In this document: positions 18,281 through 26,198 of the stretch, piece by piece
Layout of the letters: the number at the start of each line of letters is the position of its first letter
How positions within the stretch are numbered: position 1 is the stretch's first letter
From: Desulfobacteraceae bacterium
GTDB lineage: Bacteria; Desulfobacterota; Desulfobacteria; Desulfobacterales; Desulfosalsimonadaceae
Direction of reading: 5' to 3'
Assembly: GCA_021737565.1 (NCBI GenBank)
Contig: JAIPDS010000017.1
Coordinates: 1 to 36,807 of the forward strand
Length of the DNA: 36,807 nt
Position numbers and translations under genes: made by a program
Notes under the pieces: generated by a model
Database searches by the model: none
What the model saw: the letters and a program-made list of their open reading frames with translations, nothing else
Told to the model about the DNA's origin: nothing

Positions 18281-18390
18281 TATTGAAATTTACCCTATAA
18301 CGAAAATACGGAGGCTTAATTTTTAATGCCAAGGATTCCAAAGAGCCTGAAAATAAATCTTCAAGCTTGCCGGGACCTTGGTGAAGCGGA

Positions 18391-18563
18391 CCTGCGGGGT
18401 GGTTTGTGCACCTGCATTGAGCGGCTTCGGGGTGGATTCGGCCGGGTCTTGCGCGTCCGGAATTTTAAACTGTCTGAGGCCGAAAGGCCGAGTTTTTAAA
18501 ATTCCAGCGCAAGGCACGGCCGAATCCCGAAGACGGTCAGCAGTGAACAAACCGCCACGCAGG
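18391..18563. repeat. Giant hairpin 2 with GNRA-like tip
   Basis: Nested arms are visible from outside in: 18391-18407 with 18547-18563, CTTCGGG at 18425 with CCCGAAG at 18526, GGATTCGGCCG at 18434 with CGGCCGAATCC at 18517, CTTGCGC at 18448 with GCGCAAG at 18507, and GGAATTTTAAA at 18459 with TTTAAAATTCC at 18495. The tip is GGCC-GAAA-GGCC at 18478-18489. Confidence 0.92.
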
Positions 18564-18627
18564 GCCGCCGTGCAAGAATTTGGGGGAGCCGGATTGAATT
18601 TTTGCAGGCACTTCCAAGGGAGTCCAA

Positions 18628-18799
18628 GGTCGGGGGCAGTTTTTGAAGCGACATTGAGCGTTTTCGGGAAAAATTCAGCAAATGCCGGAGCGTATAAATT
18701 TCAAACTGTTTGAGGCCGATAGGCCGAGTTTTTGAAATTTTAGCGAAGGCATTTGGTGAATCCCGAAAACGGTCAGGAGCGAAAAAACTGACCCCGACC
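18628..18799. repeat. Giant hairpin 3 with GATA tip
   Basis: Nested arms from outside in: 18628-18644 with 18782-18799 (GGTCGGGG...CAGTTTTT type), GTTTTCGGG at 18660 with CCCGAAAAC at 18762, CAAATGCC at 18679 with GGCATTTG at 18748, and AAATTTCAAA at 18696 with TTTGAAATTT at 18731. The tip is GGCC-GATA-GGCC at 18714-18725. The same nested plan as hairpin 2 is kept although most stem sequence differs. Confidence 0.93.
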
Positions 18800-18834
18800 G
18801 CAGGGCCGCCAGGGAAAAACCTGCGCGACTCGGT

Positions 18835-18862
18835 TTGATTTTTTTGGCAGTTATGCTATTGT
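18835..18862 (+). promoter_or_regulatory. Possible promoter of the S1-domain gene
   Basis: TTGATT at 18835-18840 is spaced 16 bases from TATTGT at 18857-18862, ending about 70 bases upstream of the S1 start. It overlaps the third copy of the linker motif. Both hexamers are only partial matches to consensus. Confidence 0.35.
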
Positions 18863-18930
18863 GCGGACTAACCAAAAGGCCTAAACTCCGGGCTGTTTGC
18901 CTGGCTTTATTTCAACCCATGGAGCTGGAT

Positions 18931-20403
18931 ATGACCGAGCAAAACGAAAACGGTGCACCAAACACCCCCGAATCCGAAGAAGAACAGAGCTTCGGGGAAC
19001 TTTTTGAATCCTACATGAAGAACGTAAAAGACGACCTGCGTACAGGGGAACAGGTCACGGGAGAAATTATAGTTATCGGCCGGGACACGGTGTTTGTCAA
19101 TACAGGCACCAAGGCCGACGGTGTGGTGGACAAATCAGAACTTCTCGATGAAAACGGCAACTTCCCTTATTCCCTCGGCGATAAGATCACGCTCTACGTG
19201 ATTTCCAGGGATGAAAGCGAAGTAAGGCTTTCGCGGGCCATGGACGCGCAAAGCGGCATCCATCAGCTCTACGAGGCCCACCGCAGCGCGATCCCTGTCC
19301 AGGGACGTGTAACTGAAACCTGCAAGGGTGGATTCCGGGTGGCAATGGCTGGCAAAACAGCCTTTTGCCCGGTCAGCCAGATGGATGCCGTATACGTTGA
19401 AAACCCGGAATCCTATGTTGGAGCGGAATACGAATTTCTCATTTCTAGAATCGAGGAAAACGGCAGAAACATAGTTGTATCCAGACGCGAACTGCTGATG
19501 CGGCACATGGCAGAGCAAAAGGAGCAGTTTTTAAAAAACGTCTCTGTCGGAGATATCATAGAAGGAAAAATCACCAGGCTGATGCCTTACGGTGCCTTTG
19601 TGGAACTTATCCCGGGGCTGGAAGGCATGGTGCATATCTCCGAGCTTTCATGGTCGAGACTGGAAAAACCCGAAGACGCGGTATCTGCAGGCGATACTGT
19701 ACGGGTAAAGATACTTGACATCAAAGAGGCCGGGGAGGAAAAACAGCAGACCAGAATTTCGCTTTCTGTAAAACAGGCCTGGGAAGACCCCTGGGCAAAC
19801 ATCACGGAAAAATTTAAAACCGGAGACAAAGTGGAAGGAAAAGTAACCAGATGTGCGGATTTCGGAGCTTTCGTTGAAATCGCACCGGGCGTGGAAGGTC
19901 TTGTCCACATAAGTGAAATGAGCTACAGAAAACGCGTGCTAAAAGCCGCGGACATGGTATCTCCGGGCGATTTGATCCCGGTGATGATAAAGGGCATAGA
20001 TCCTGAAAAAAGAAGAATTTCGCTTAGCATTAAAGAGGCCGAGGGAGATCCCTGGGTAAACATTGAACAGCGCTACAAACCGGGACAGAGGGTTGCGGCT
20101 ACGCTCGAGAAAAAAGAATCCTTCGGCTATTTCGTGGCACTTGAACCCGGGGTGGTCGGGCTGCTGCCGATATCGAAAATCAATTCGTCACCTGATGCCG
20201 CACGGATTGAAAAAATAAAGGTTGATGAACAGATTCAGGTTTTAATCGAAGCTGTCAATCCCTCAGAGCGTAAAATCAGCCTTGATATAGCAGACGATGC
20301 GGGAAAACAGGATTGGCGCTCCTACAGGGAATCCGCATCAGATGATTCCGGAATCGGAACATTGGGGGAAAAACTTAAAGAGGCGCTTAAATCCGGAAAG
20401 TAG
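18931..20403 (+). CDS. S1-domain RNA-binding protein (ribosomal protein S1-like)
   Basis: This 490-residue cytoplasmic protein has an acidic N-terminal tail and about five S1 OB-fold repeats, near residues 38-105, 120-190, 205-275, 295-365 and 380-450. Repeats 3 and 4 carry the classic YGAFVEL/FGAFVEI and LVHISE signatures. Repeats 1, 2 and 5 are more diverged. S1 binds mRNA at the small ribosomal subunit. With five repeats against six in E. coli S1, this could be the main S1 or a paralogue. The start MTEQNENG was chosen because GGAGCTGG lies about 6 bases upstream. Longer forms back to 18835 would read through the promoter-like region. Confidence 0.85.
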   Translation: MTEQNENGAPNTPESEEEQSFGELFESYMKNVKDDLRTGEQVTGEIIVIGRDTVFVNTGTKADGVVDKSELLDENGNFPYSLGDKITLYVISRDESEVRLSRAMDAQSGIHQLYEAHRSAIPVQGRVTETCKGGFRVAMAGKTAFCPVSQMDAVYVENPESYVGAEYEFLISRIEENGRNIVVSRRELLMRHMAEQKEQFLKNVSVGDIIEGKITRLMPYGAFVELIPGLEGMVHISELSWSRLEKPEDAVSAGDTVRVKILDIKEAGEEKQQTRISLSVKQAWEDPWANITEKFKTGDKVEGKVTRCADFGAFVEIAPGVEGLVHISEMSYRKRVLKAADMVSPGDLIPVMIKGIDPEKRRISLSIKEAEGDPWVNIEQRYKPGQRVAATLEKKESFGYFVALEPGVVGLLPISKINSSPDAARIEKIKVDEQIQVLIEAVNPSERKISLDIADDAGKQDWRSYRESASDDSGIGTLGEKLKEALKSGK

Positions 20404-20409
20404 AAAGGT

Positions 20410-20688
20410 TTATGACTTTGCAAACAGCCCGTGAATAATAAGCAGCAGCAGGCCGACACCGATAAGAACCATGTAGAAGGGCACCTGCACAATAAAATCC
20501 ACCCCGTTTCTTAGAAATTCAAAAGGAAGCGAACCTATCCATTCCAGGCCGCCCTCGCCTGCGAATCCTGCTATGCTTTCGCTGTAAAATCCTTCGGGGC
20601 TTCCCATTAAACGCCCGATAGCATGGAAACCTGCAAGAACCAGCCCTCCAAGAAAGCCCAGTACGCCCAGCCACTTCACTATTGTCAT
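20410..20688 (-). CDS. Small membrane protein, unknown function
   Basis: This 92-residue protein has two predicted membrane segments, LGVLGFLGGLVLAGFHAIG near the N-terminus and FYMVLIGVGLLLLIIHGLF near the C-terminus, with a glycine-rich polar loop between. I do not recognise a family. A perfect AGGAGG sits a few bases before the ATG, which strongly supports translation. It lies 51 bases downstream of frdB on the same strand, so it may be the last gene of the propionate island. It converges on the S1 gene with a 6-base gap. Confidence 0.8.
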   Translation of the reverse strand: MTIVKWLGVLGFLGGLVLAGFHAIGRLMGSPEGFYSESIAGFAGEGGLEWIGSLPFEFLRNGVDFIVQVPFYMVLIGVGLLLLIIHGLFAKS

Positions 20689-20739
20689 TTTTTCCTCCTG
20701 GACAACTGCATAAATCCGTTAAACAAAAATATTAAAGCC

Positions 20740-21495
20740 CTATGAAAACGCCGCTTTAATAAACTCCCGGTTCATCCGGGCAATTTCGGTAATTGAAATC
20801 CCCTTTGGGCACTCGGCCTCGCATTCGGCCTCGTTTGAACAATTGCCGAATCCGAGCTCATCCATGGCACGAACCATGGAAAGGGCCCGTCTTTTTGCCC
20901 CGGGTTTTCCCTGGGGCAAAAGCGCCAGGTGGGAAATCTTGGCCCCGGTAAACAACATTGCAGAAGCGTTTGGACAGGCTGCAACGCATGCCCCGCAGCC
21001 GATGCAGGCGGCTGCGTTAAACGCCTTTTCAGCATTCTCCTTCGGGACCGGAATCGTGTTGCCGTCCTGAGCGCCGCCGGCATTAACTGATATATAGCCT
21101 CCTGCCTGGATGATTTTGTCCAGGGCGCCTCTGTCCACCACCAGGTCCTTTACCACCGGAAAGGCTGTTGCCCGCCAGGGTTCTATCACGATTGTATTGC
21201 CGTCTTTGAAATGGCGCATGTGAAGCTGGCAGAGGGTGGTTTCAGGCATATGGCCGTGTGCCCTGCCGTTTACCACGGCTCCGCACATTCCGCAAATCCC
21301 TTCCCTGCAGTCATGGTCAAAGGCTATGGGCTCGATGCCCTGCTCAGTTAACTGCTCGTTTACAACATCTATCATCTCGAGAAAAGACATATCTGTAGAA
21401 ATATCATTTGCCTGATAGGTCTCCAGGTCGCCGGCGGGGTTTTTCCTGTTCTGGCGCCAGACCTTGAGCGTAAGGTTTATTGTTTTGCTGCTCAT
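20740..21495 (-). CDS. frdB: Succinate dehydrogenase / fumarate reductase iron-sulfur subunit
   Basis: This 251-residue electron-transfer subunit links the FAD site to the membrane heme subunit. The plant-type [2Fe-2S] ligands are Cys63, Cys68, Cys71 and Cys89. The [4Fe-4S] ligands are Cys164, Cys167, Cys170 and Cys229, and the [3Fe-4S] ligands are Cys174, Cys219 and Cys225. All are present. AGGAGCT precedes the start, and the gap to frdA is 1 base. The complex oxidises succinate or reduces fumarate. Direction cannot be set by sequence, so sdhB is an equally valid name. Confidence 0.95.
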   Translation of the reverse strand: MSSKTINLTLKVWRQNRKNPAGDLETYQANDISTDMSFLEMIDVVNEQLTEQGIEPIAFDHDCREGICGMCGAVVNGRAHGHMPETTLCQLHMRHFKDGNTIVIEPWRATAFPVVKDLVVDRGALDKIIQAGGYISVNAGGAQDGNTIPVPKENAEKAFNAAACIGCGACVAACPNASAMLFTGAKISHLALLPQGKPGAKRRALSMVRAMDELGFGNCSNEAECEAECPKGISITEIARMNREFIKAAFS

Positions 21496-21496
21496 T

Positions 21497-23410
21497 TTAC
21501 TTGTAGCTCCTCTGGGTCAGTTCCACGTTTTCAAACGTCAAAGGCTCGGTATGCAGAACCGGATCCGAGTCCGGACCGGTATATTCCCACGCGGAAACAT
21601 TGCAGTAATTTTCATCATCGCGCAAAGCCTCATGGTCTTCCGTCTGATATGCGGTGTTGAAATGACACCCGCAGGATTCTTTGCGATCCAGGGCGTCTTT
21701 AACCATCAGCTCGCCGAATTCCATGAAGTCAGCCACCCGGCCGGCATTTTCCAGAGCCTGGTTGAAATCCGCTGCATCGCCCGGGACATTTACGTTTTCC
21801 CAGAATTCCTCTCTTAATTCGGCTATCATCTGTCTGGCCTTTTCAAGGCCCTGCTCGTCTCTTGCAATACCGCAGTGATCCCACATGATTTTTCCAAGGG
21901 ACCTGTGAAAATCCATGACGGTTCGCTTGCCGCGAATTGAGAGAAGCCTGTCAACCTGCTCCCGGATTTTTGCCTCAGCCTCCTTAAACTGGGGAGCTGA
22001 AGCATCCACGTCCGGAAGCCGGGTTCCGGCCAGATAGCCGCCTATTGTATAGGGAATTATAAAATAGCCGTCAGCCAGCCCCTGCATAAGAGCGCTTGCA
22101 CCCAGGCGGTTTGATCCGTGATCTGAAAAATTGGATTCCCCCAGCGCAAACAGCCCGTCAATGGTTGTCATAAGATTGTAGTCCACCCACAGGCCGCCCA
22201 TGGTGTAATGCACAGCCGGATATATCTTCATGGGCGTAACATAGGGGTCCTCTCCTGTGATCTTTTCATACATCTCAAATAAGTTACCGTATTTTGCGGC
22301 AATAGCTTCTCTGCCGTCACGGGCTATGGCGTCTGCAAAATCAAGGTATACGGCAAGTCCGGTCTCTCCCACGCCCTTTCCCTGGTCGCACTGATCCTTG
22401 GCGTTTCTCGAGGCCACGTCCCTTGGCACCAGGTTGCCGAAGCTCGGATATTTGCGCTCCAGATAATAATCCCTCTCTGATTCAGGGATCTGTTCTGGCG
22501 GCCGCTTGTCCCCGGCTTCTTTTGGCACCCATACCCTTCCGTCATTTCTCAGGCTTTCGCTCATCAGGGTCAGCTTGGACTGATATGTGCCGTGCACCGG
22601 GATACAGGTCGGATGAATCTGGGTAAAGCAGGGATTTGCAAAATAGGCCCCTTTTTTATAACACCTGTAGGAGGCACTGACATTTGAGGACATGGCGTTT
22701 GTGGACAGGAAATAAACGTTTCCGTATCCGCCTGTTGCCAGCACCACCGCATGGGCACTGTAGGATTCAAGTTCGCCGGTTACAAGGTTTCTTGTCACAA
22801 TCCCGCGGGCCCTGCCGTCTGCCAGTACCACGTCAAGCATCTCTCTTCTGGGAAAAATCTCCACCTTTCCTGCACTTACCTGCCGCATCAGCGCACTGTA
22901 GGCACCGAGCAGAAGCTGCTGGCCTGTCTGGCCTTTTGCATAAAATGTCCGCGAAACCTGGGCGCCCCCGAATGACCGGTTGTCAAGAAGGCCGCCGTAT
23001 TCCCTGGCAAAAGGTACCCCCTGGGCCACGCATTGGTCGATTATGTTGACGCTTAGCTGGGCCAGGCGGTAAACATTGGCCTCTCTTGCCCGAAAGTCGC
23101 CCCCTTTTACGGTATCGTAGAACAGGCGCCAGATGCTGTCGCCGTCATTTGCGTAATTCTTGGCAGCATTTATTCCGCCCTGGGCCGCAATACTGTGGGC
23201 GCGCCTGGGAGAGTCCTGTATGCAGAAGTTTTTAACATTATACCCTAGCTCGGCCAGGGTAGCGGCAGCAGAGGCACCGGCAAGGCCGGTTCCCACTACT
23301 ATTATGTCAAACTTCTTTTTGTTTGCCGGATTTACAAGTTTGAGTTCAAAACGGTGCCGGTCCCATTTTTCATGTACAGGGCCGGAAGGTATTTTTGATT
23401 CAAGAGTCAT
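21497..23410 (-). CDS. frdA: Succinate dehydrogenase / fumarate reductase flavoprotein subunit
   Basis: This 637-residue catalytic subunit interconverts succinate and fumarate. It has the FAD dinucleotide fold [19 protein letters not shown] near residue 38, the covalent-FAD histidine region [11 protein letters not shown] near residue 70, and [15 protein letters not shown] near residue 430. Its length is typical of the long FrdA/SdhA seen with single-chain cytochrome b subunits in Geobacter- and Desulfobacterota-type complexes. AGAGGTG precedes the ATG. It lies 13 bases after frdC and 1 base before frdB. Confidence 0.96.
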   Translation of the reverse strand: MTLESKIPSGPVHEKWDRHRFELKLVNPANKKKFDIIVVGTGLAGASAAATLAELGYNVKNFCIQDSPRRAHSIAAQGGINAAKNYANDGDSIWRLFYDTVKGGDFRAREANVYRLAQLSVNIIDQCVAQGVPFAREYGGLLDNRSFGGAQVSRTFYAKGQTGQQLLLGAYSALMRQVSAGKVEIFPRREMLDVVLADGRARGIVTRNLVTGELESYSAHAVVLATGGYGNVYFLSTNAMSSNVSASYRCYKKGAYFANPCFTQIHPTCIPVHGTYQSKLTLMSESLRNDGRVWVPKEAGDKRPPEQIPESERDYYLERKYPSFGNLVPRDVASRNAKDQCDQGKGVGETGLAVYLDFADAIARDGREAIAAKYGNLFEMYEKITGEDPYVTPMKIYPAVHYTMGGLWVDYNLMTTIDGLFALGESNFSDHGSNRLGASALMQGLADGYFIIPYTIGGYLAGTRLPDVDASAPQFKEAEAKIREQVDRLLSIRGKRTVMDFHRSLGKIMWDHCGIARDEQGLEKARQMIAELREEFWENVNVPGDAADFNQALENAGRVADFMEFGELMVKDALDRKESCGCHFNTAYQTEDHEALRDDENYCNVSAWEYTGPDSDPVLHTEPLTFENVELTQRSYK

Positions 23411-23423
23411 GTAGCACCTCTGT

Positions 23424-24065
23424 TTATATCACTGCACGGATGTATATGGGAACAAACGCAAATCCAACAGCTATTGCAACGGCAAAAATGATGCCCACCG
23501 TTTGGATAAGCGGCATGTACTTTTCATGATTGAGCCCAAGGCTCTGGAAAAGGCTCCAGAAGCCGTGGCGTATATGTAGTGCCACAAGGATCACTGCAAC
23601 AATATAGACCAGGGCGAACCCTATGTTGCCGAAGGTATTTACCGCTGCATCATAAGGCGTCATCTGTGATCTGTCTATAAAATGAAACTGGAAAAGATGA
23701 AGTATGACAAACAGCAAAATAAAAAAACCGGTATAAGGCATGGTGCGCGAACCGATGGTTCTGCCCCCGGCGCTCTTGTTGACAGCATACCTGGTTTTGC
23801 GCGCACGCAGGTTCTGAAAAAACAGTAAAGTGCCGGTTGACACGTGGATCACCGCAAGGCCCAAAAGCACCAGCTCGGCCACGAAGATAAGCGGATCCAG
23901 CTTATGAAGGGTTTCCACGTATTTTAAGAAAACCTCCTTGCCGAAATAAAAATTTAAGTTCCCGACCAGGTGAACAAATATAAAACCCACAAACCCCAGG
24001 CCGGTAACCGCCATAAGCAGCTTTTTGCCTATGGCCGTGGAAATGTTTTCTATGAACCAGTTCAT
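23424..24065 (-). CDS. frdC: Succinate dehydrogenase / fumarate reductase cytochrome b subunit (b558 type)
   Basis: This single-chain membrane anchor of 213 residues has about five hydrophobic segments and likely carries two hemes. Candidate heme histidines lie in [24 protein letters not shown] and LHIRHGFW. This matches the SdhC b558 family rather than separate SdhC and SdhD chains. The start MNWFIENIS was chosen with GGGAG upstream. A longer form beginning 87 bases earlier would overlap sucD and is arginine-rich and unlike the family. The diheme type can couple menaquinone chemistry to the membrane potential, which matters for succinate oxidation in anaerobes. Confidence 0.94.
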   Translation of the reverse strand: MNWFIENISTAIGKKLLMAVTGLGFVGFIFVHLVGNLNFYFGKEVFLKYVETLHKLDPLIFVAELVLLGLAVIHVSTGTLLFFQNLRARKTRYAVNKSAGGRTIGSRTMPYTGFFILLFVILHLFQFHFIDRSQMTPYDAAVNTFGNIGFALVYIVAVILVALHIRHGFWSLFQSLGLNHEKYMPLIQTVGIIFAVAIAVGFAFVPIYIRAVI

Positions 24066-24088
24066 GATATATGCTCCCGGAATAAATC

Positions 24089-24958
24089 TTAAAACACTTT
24101 GGCACAAAATTCGCCTATACGGCCCAGGTCTTCGCACACGTGGACCCCGCATTCCTTAAGCGCCTTTACCTTGCCCTGGGCCGTGCCAGCACCGCCTGAG
24201 ATAATTGCACCCGCATGGCCCATGCGTCTTCCCGGAGGCGCTGTCATACCGGCGATAAATCCCACCACGGGCTTGGATACGTTTTCTTTGATGTATTCTG
24301 CAGCCTGCTCTTCGGCGCTGCCGCCTATTTCGCCGACCATGACCATGCCCTTTGTCCCGGGGTCTGCCTCAAAAGCCTCCAGACACTCTATAAAACTGGT
24401 TCCGTTAACAGGATCGCCGCCTATGCCTATGCAGGTGCTCTGGCCTATGCCCTGCCGGGTGAGCTGGTATACCACTTCATATGTCAGGGTGCCGGAGCGG
24501 GAGACCACTCCTATGGGACCGCCCGGCTTGTGAATAGGGCCGGGCATTATTCCCACCTTTGTCCTGCCCGGCGATATTATCCCCGGACAGTTAGGACCTA
24601 TCAGGCGGGATTTCTTTGTATTCAAGTAGTGCTTAACGCGCATCATGTCAAGCACCGGTATTCCCTCTGTTATGGTTACTATCAGGTCCACGCCCGCATC
24701 TGCGGCCTCCATTATGGCATCTGCGGCAAAAGGCGGAGGAACGAAAATCAGACTGCAGTTTGCCCCGGCTTCATTAACCGATTGCGCAACCGAATTAAAA
24801 ACCGGGACTTCGTCCATTTTCTGGCCGCCTTTTCCGGGGGTAACCCCGGCCACCACCTTTGTGCCGTATTCTATACACTGCCTGGCGTGAAATTTTCCTT
24901 CATTTCCTGTAATTCCCTGCACAACCACCCGGGTGTTCTCGTCCGCGAATATAGTCAT
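24089..24958 (-). CDS. sucD: Succinyl-CoA synthetase alpha subunit
   Basis: This 289-residue subunit carries the CoA-binding Rossmann domain ([11 protein letters not shown] near the N-terminus) and the phosphohistidine His248 in [10 protein letters not shown]. With SucC it interconverts succinyl-CoA and succinate with ATP formation. Length and all family motifs are normal. It lies 66 bases after sucC and 23 bases before frdC. In this island it links the mutase product succinyl-CoA to succinate for FrdCAB. Confidence 0.96.
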   Translation of the reverse strand: MTIFADENTRVVVQGITGNEGKFHARQCIEYGTKVVAGVTPGKGGQKMDEVPVFNSVAQSVNEAGANCSLIFVPPPFAADAIMEAADAGVDLIVTITEGIPVLDMMRVKHYLNTKKSRLIGPNCPGIISPGRTKVGIMPGPIHKPGGPIGVVSRSGTLTYEVVYQLTRQGIGQSTCIGIGGDPVNGTSFIECLEAFEADPGTKGMVMVGEIGGSAEEQAAEYIKENVSKPVVGFIAGMTAPPGRRMGHAGAIISGGAGTAQGKVKALKECGVHVCEDLGRIGEFCAKVF

Positions 24959-25024
24959 ATCTGAATCCTCAACCTATACTGTTACCAAAATAATATCAAA
25001 GCACGAAGCACTAAAGCCGGATTT

Positions 25025-26182
25025 TTAAACAAGAGAAGCCACCTTCTGTCCGGCATCCTTAAGATCCCTTGCAGTCTGCAGATCAAGGCCCGAGTCGGCC
25101 AGAATTCTCCGGCCCTCTTCAACATTTGTGCCTTCCATGCGGACCACCAGGGGCACGTTTATCTGCGTATTCTTTGCAGCCTCCACAACGCCTTTTGCAA
25201 GCACGTCGCATCTTAAAATGCCGCCGAAGATGTTTATTAAAATTGCCTTTACCTTTTTGTCAGACAGGATAAGGCGAAATCCGTTTTCAATCATTTCGGC
25301 TGTTGCACCCCCGCCCACGTCGAGAAAATTTGCCGGCTCGGCGCCTGCAAGCTTTATGGTGTCCATGACCGCCATGGCAAGGCCTGCGCCGTTGACCATG
25401 TTGCCAACAGTGCCGTCAAGGTTTATATAATTAAGGTTGTACCTGGAGGCCTCGACATCCAGGGGGTCCTCCTCGTCAAGATCCCGCATTTCGGCAATTT
25501 CCTTCTGCCGGTAAAGGGCATTATCATCAAAGCTGATCTTGGCGTCAAGGGCGCACAACCGCTTATCCCCGGTTATTACAAGGGGATTTATCTCAACAAG
25601 AGAACAGTCCCGCTCAACAAAAAGCCTGTAAAGGCTTGTAAGCATCTGTGAAAAGGGTTTTACCAGCTCCTTGTCAAGCCCGAGTCCAAATGCTGCCTGC
25701 CGGCAGTGATAGGGATAAATACCTGAAAGCGGATTTACGCCCACCTTGATTATTTTCTCAGGCGTCTGTGCGGCAACCGCCTCAATGTCCATGCCGCCGG
25801 CCTGGCTTGCCATGATCATGATTCCCGCGGATTCACGGTCGGCCATCAGGCTAAGATAAAGCTCCTTTTCAATATTAAGACCTTTTTCAATAAGTACCCG
25901 CTTTACCGGCTGGCCTGCCGGTCCGGTCTGATGGGTTACCAGGTTCATGCCTATAATTTCTCCGGCATGTTTTTCAACCTCGGCGGCATCCTTTGCTATC
26001 TTGACCCCTCCGCCTTTTCCGCGGCCGCCGGCATGTATCTGCGCCTTTACTGCAACCGGAAAGCCGCCAAGGTTTTCCGCCGCCTTTTTAGCCCCACCAG
26101 TGCTTTCTGCTACCGCACCCTCAGGCACGGCTACACCGTAATCTGAAAACAGTTTTTTTGCCTGGTATTCGTGTATCTTCAT
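25025..26182 (-). CDS. sucC: Succinyl-CoA synthetase beta subunit (ADP-forming)
   Basis: This 385-residue ATP-grasp subunit pairs with SucD. The start MKIHEYQAKKLFSDYGV is the conserved SucC N-terminus, and GGRGKGGGVK, LVEINPLV and GGATAEMIENGF are diagnostic. GGAG precedes the chosen ATG. An upstream in-frame start adding MHNKRSLY is less likely. It lies 16 bases downstream of the biotin carboxyltransferase gene. Confidence 0.96.
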   Translation of the reverse strand: MKIHEYQAKKLFSDYGVAVPEGAVAESTGGAKKAAENLGGFPVAVKAQIHAGGRGKGGGVKIAKDAAEVEKHAGEIIGMNLVTHQTGPAGQPVKRVLIEKGLNIEKELYLSLMADRESAGIMIMASQAGGMDIEAVAAQTPEKIIKVGVNPLSGIYPYHCRQAAFGLGLDKELVKPFSQMLTSLYRLFVERDCSLVEINPLVITGDKRLCALDAKISFDDNALYRQKEIAEMRDLDEEDPLDVEASRYNLNYINLDGTVGNMVNGAGLAMAVMDTIKLAGAEPANFLDVGGGATAEMIENGFRLILSDKKVKAILINIFGGILRCDVLAKGVVEAAKNTQINVPLVVRMEGTNVEEGRRILADSGLDLQTARDLKDAGQKVASLV

Positions 26183-26198
26183 ATACAGACTCCGTTTG

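Larger units (their letters stand above)
17907..18850. repeat. Tandem array of giant hairpins and short direct repeats, no gene
   Basis: The 1.1 kb between the glycosidase start and the S1 gene has no credible coding sequence. It holds three long imperfect palindromes (18062-18280, 18391-18563, 18628-18799) separated by partly conserved linkers. One linker motif recurs at 17991-18014, 18585-18608 and 18825-18850, around a core of ATTTGATTTTTT. A second recurs at 17921 and 18314 as GCTTAATYTTTA. CAGGGCCGCC follows both the second and third hairpins. This looks like a decayed tandem duplication of a hairpin-plus-linker unit. Confidence 0.85.

Noticed and set aside
17883-18326. A 147-residue open frame in the gap before the S1 gene
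   Set aside because: It runs through giant hairpin 1, has repetitive Arg/Ala/Gly-rich content and no recognisable domain or good ribosome-binding site. The other frames here are equally open because the palindrome is GC-rich.
18378-18713. A 111-residue open frame across hairpins 2 and 3
   Set aside because: Its sequence is dictated by the palindromes, with similar frames on both strands. There is no start signal or family resemblance.
18844-18860. A sigma-54 promoter before the S1 gene
   Set aside because: TTGGCA is present but the required GC is at the wrong distance from the GG pair.
18835-18930. S1 protein starting at the TTG at 18835
   Set aside because: It would add a hydrophobic stretch that does not fit an S1 protein and would overlap the promoter-like region. 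The ATG at 18931 has a better ribosome-binding site.
24066-24152. Longer N-terminus of the cytochrome b subunit
   Set aside because: The extra 29 residues are arginine-rich, overlap sucD, and are unlike the family. GGGAG fits the start at 24065.
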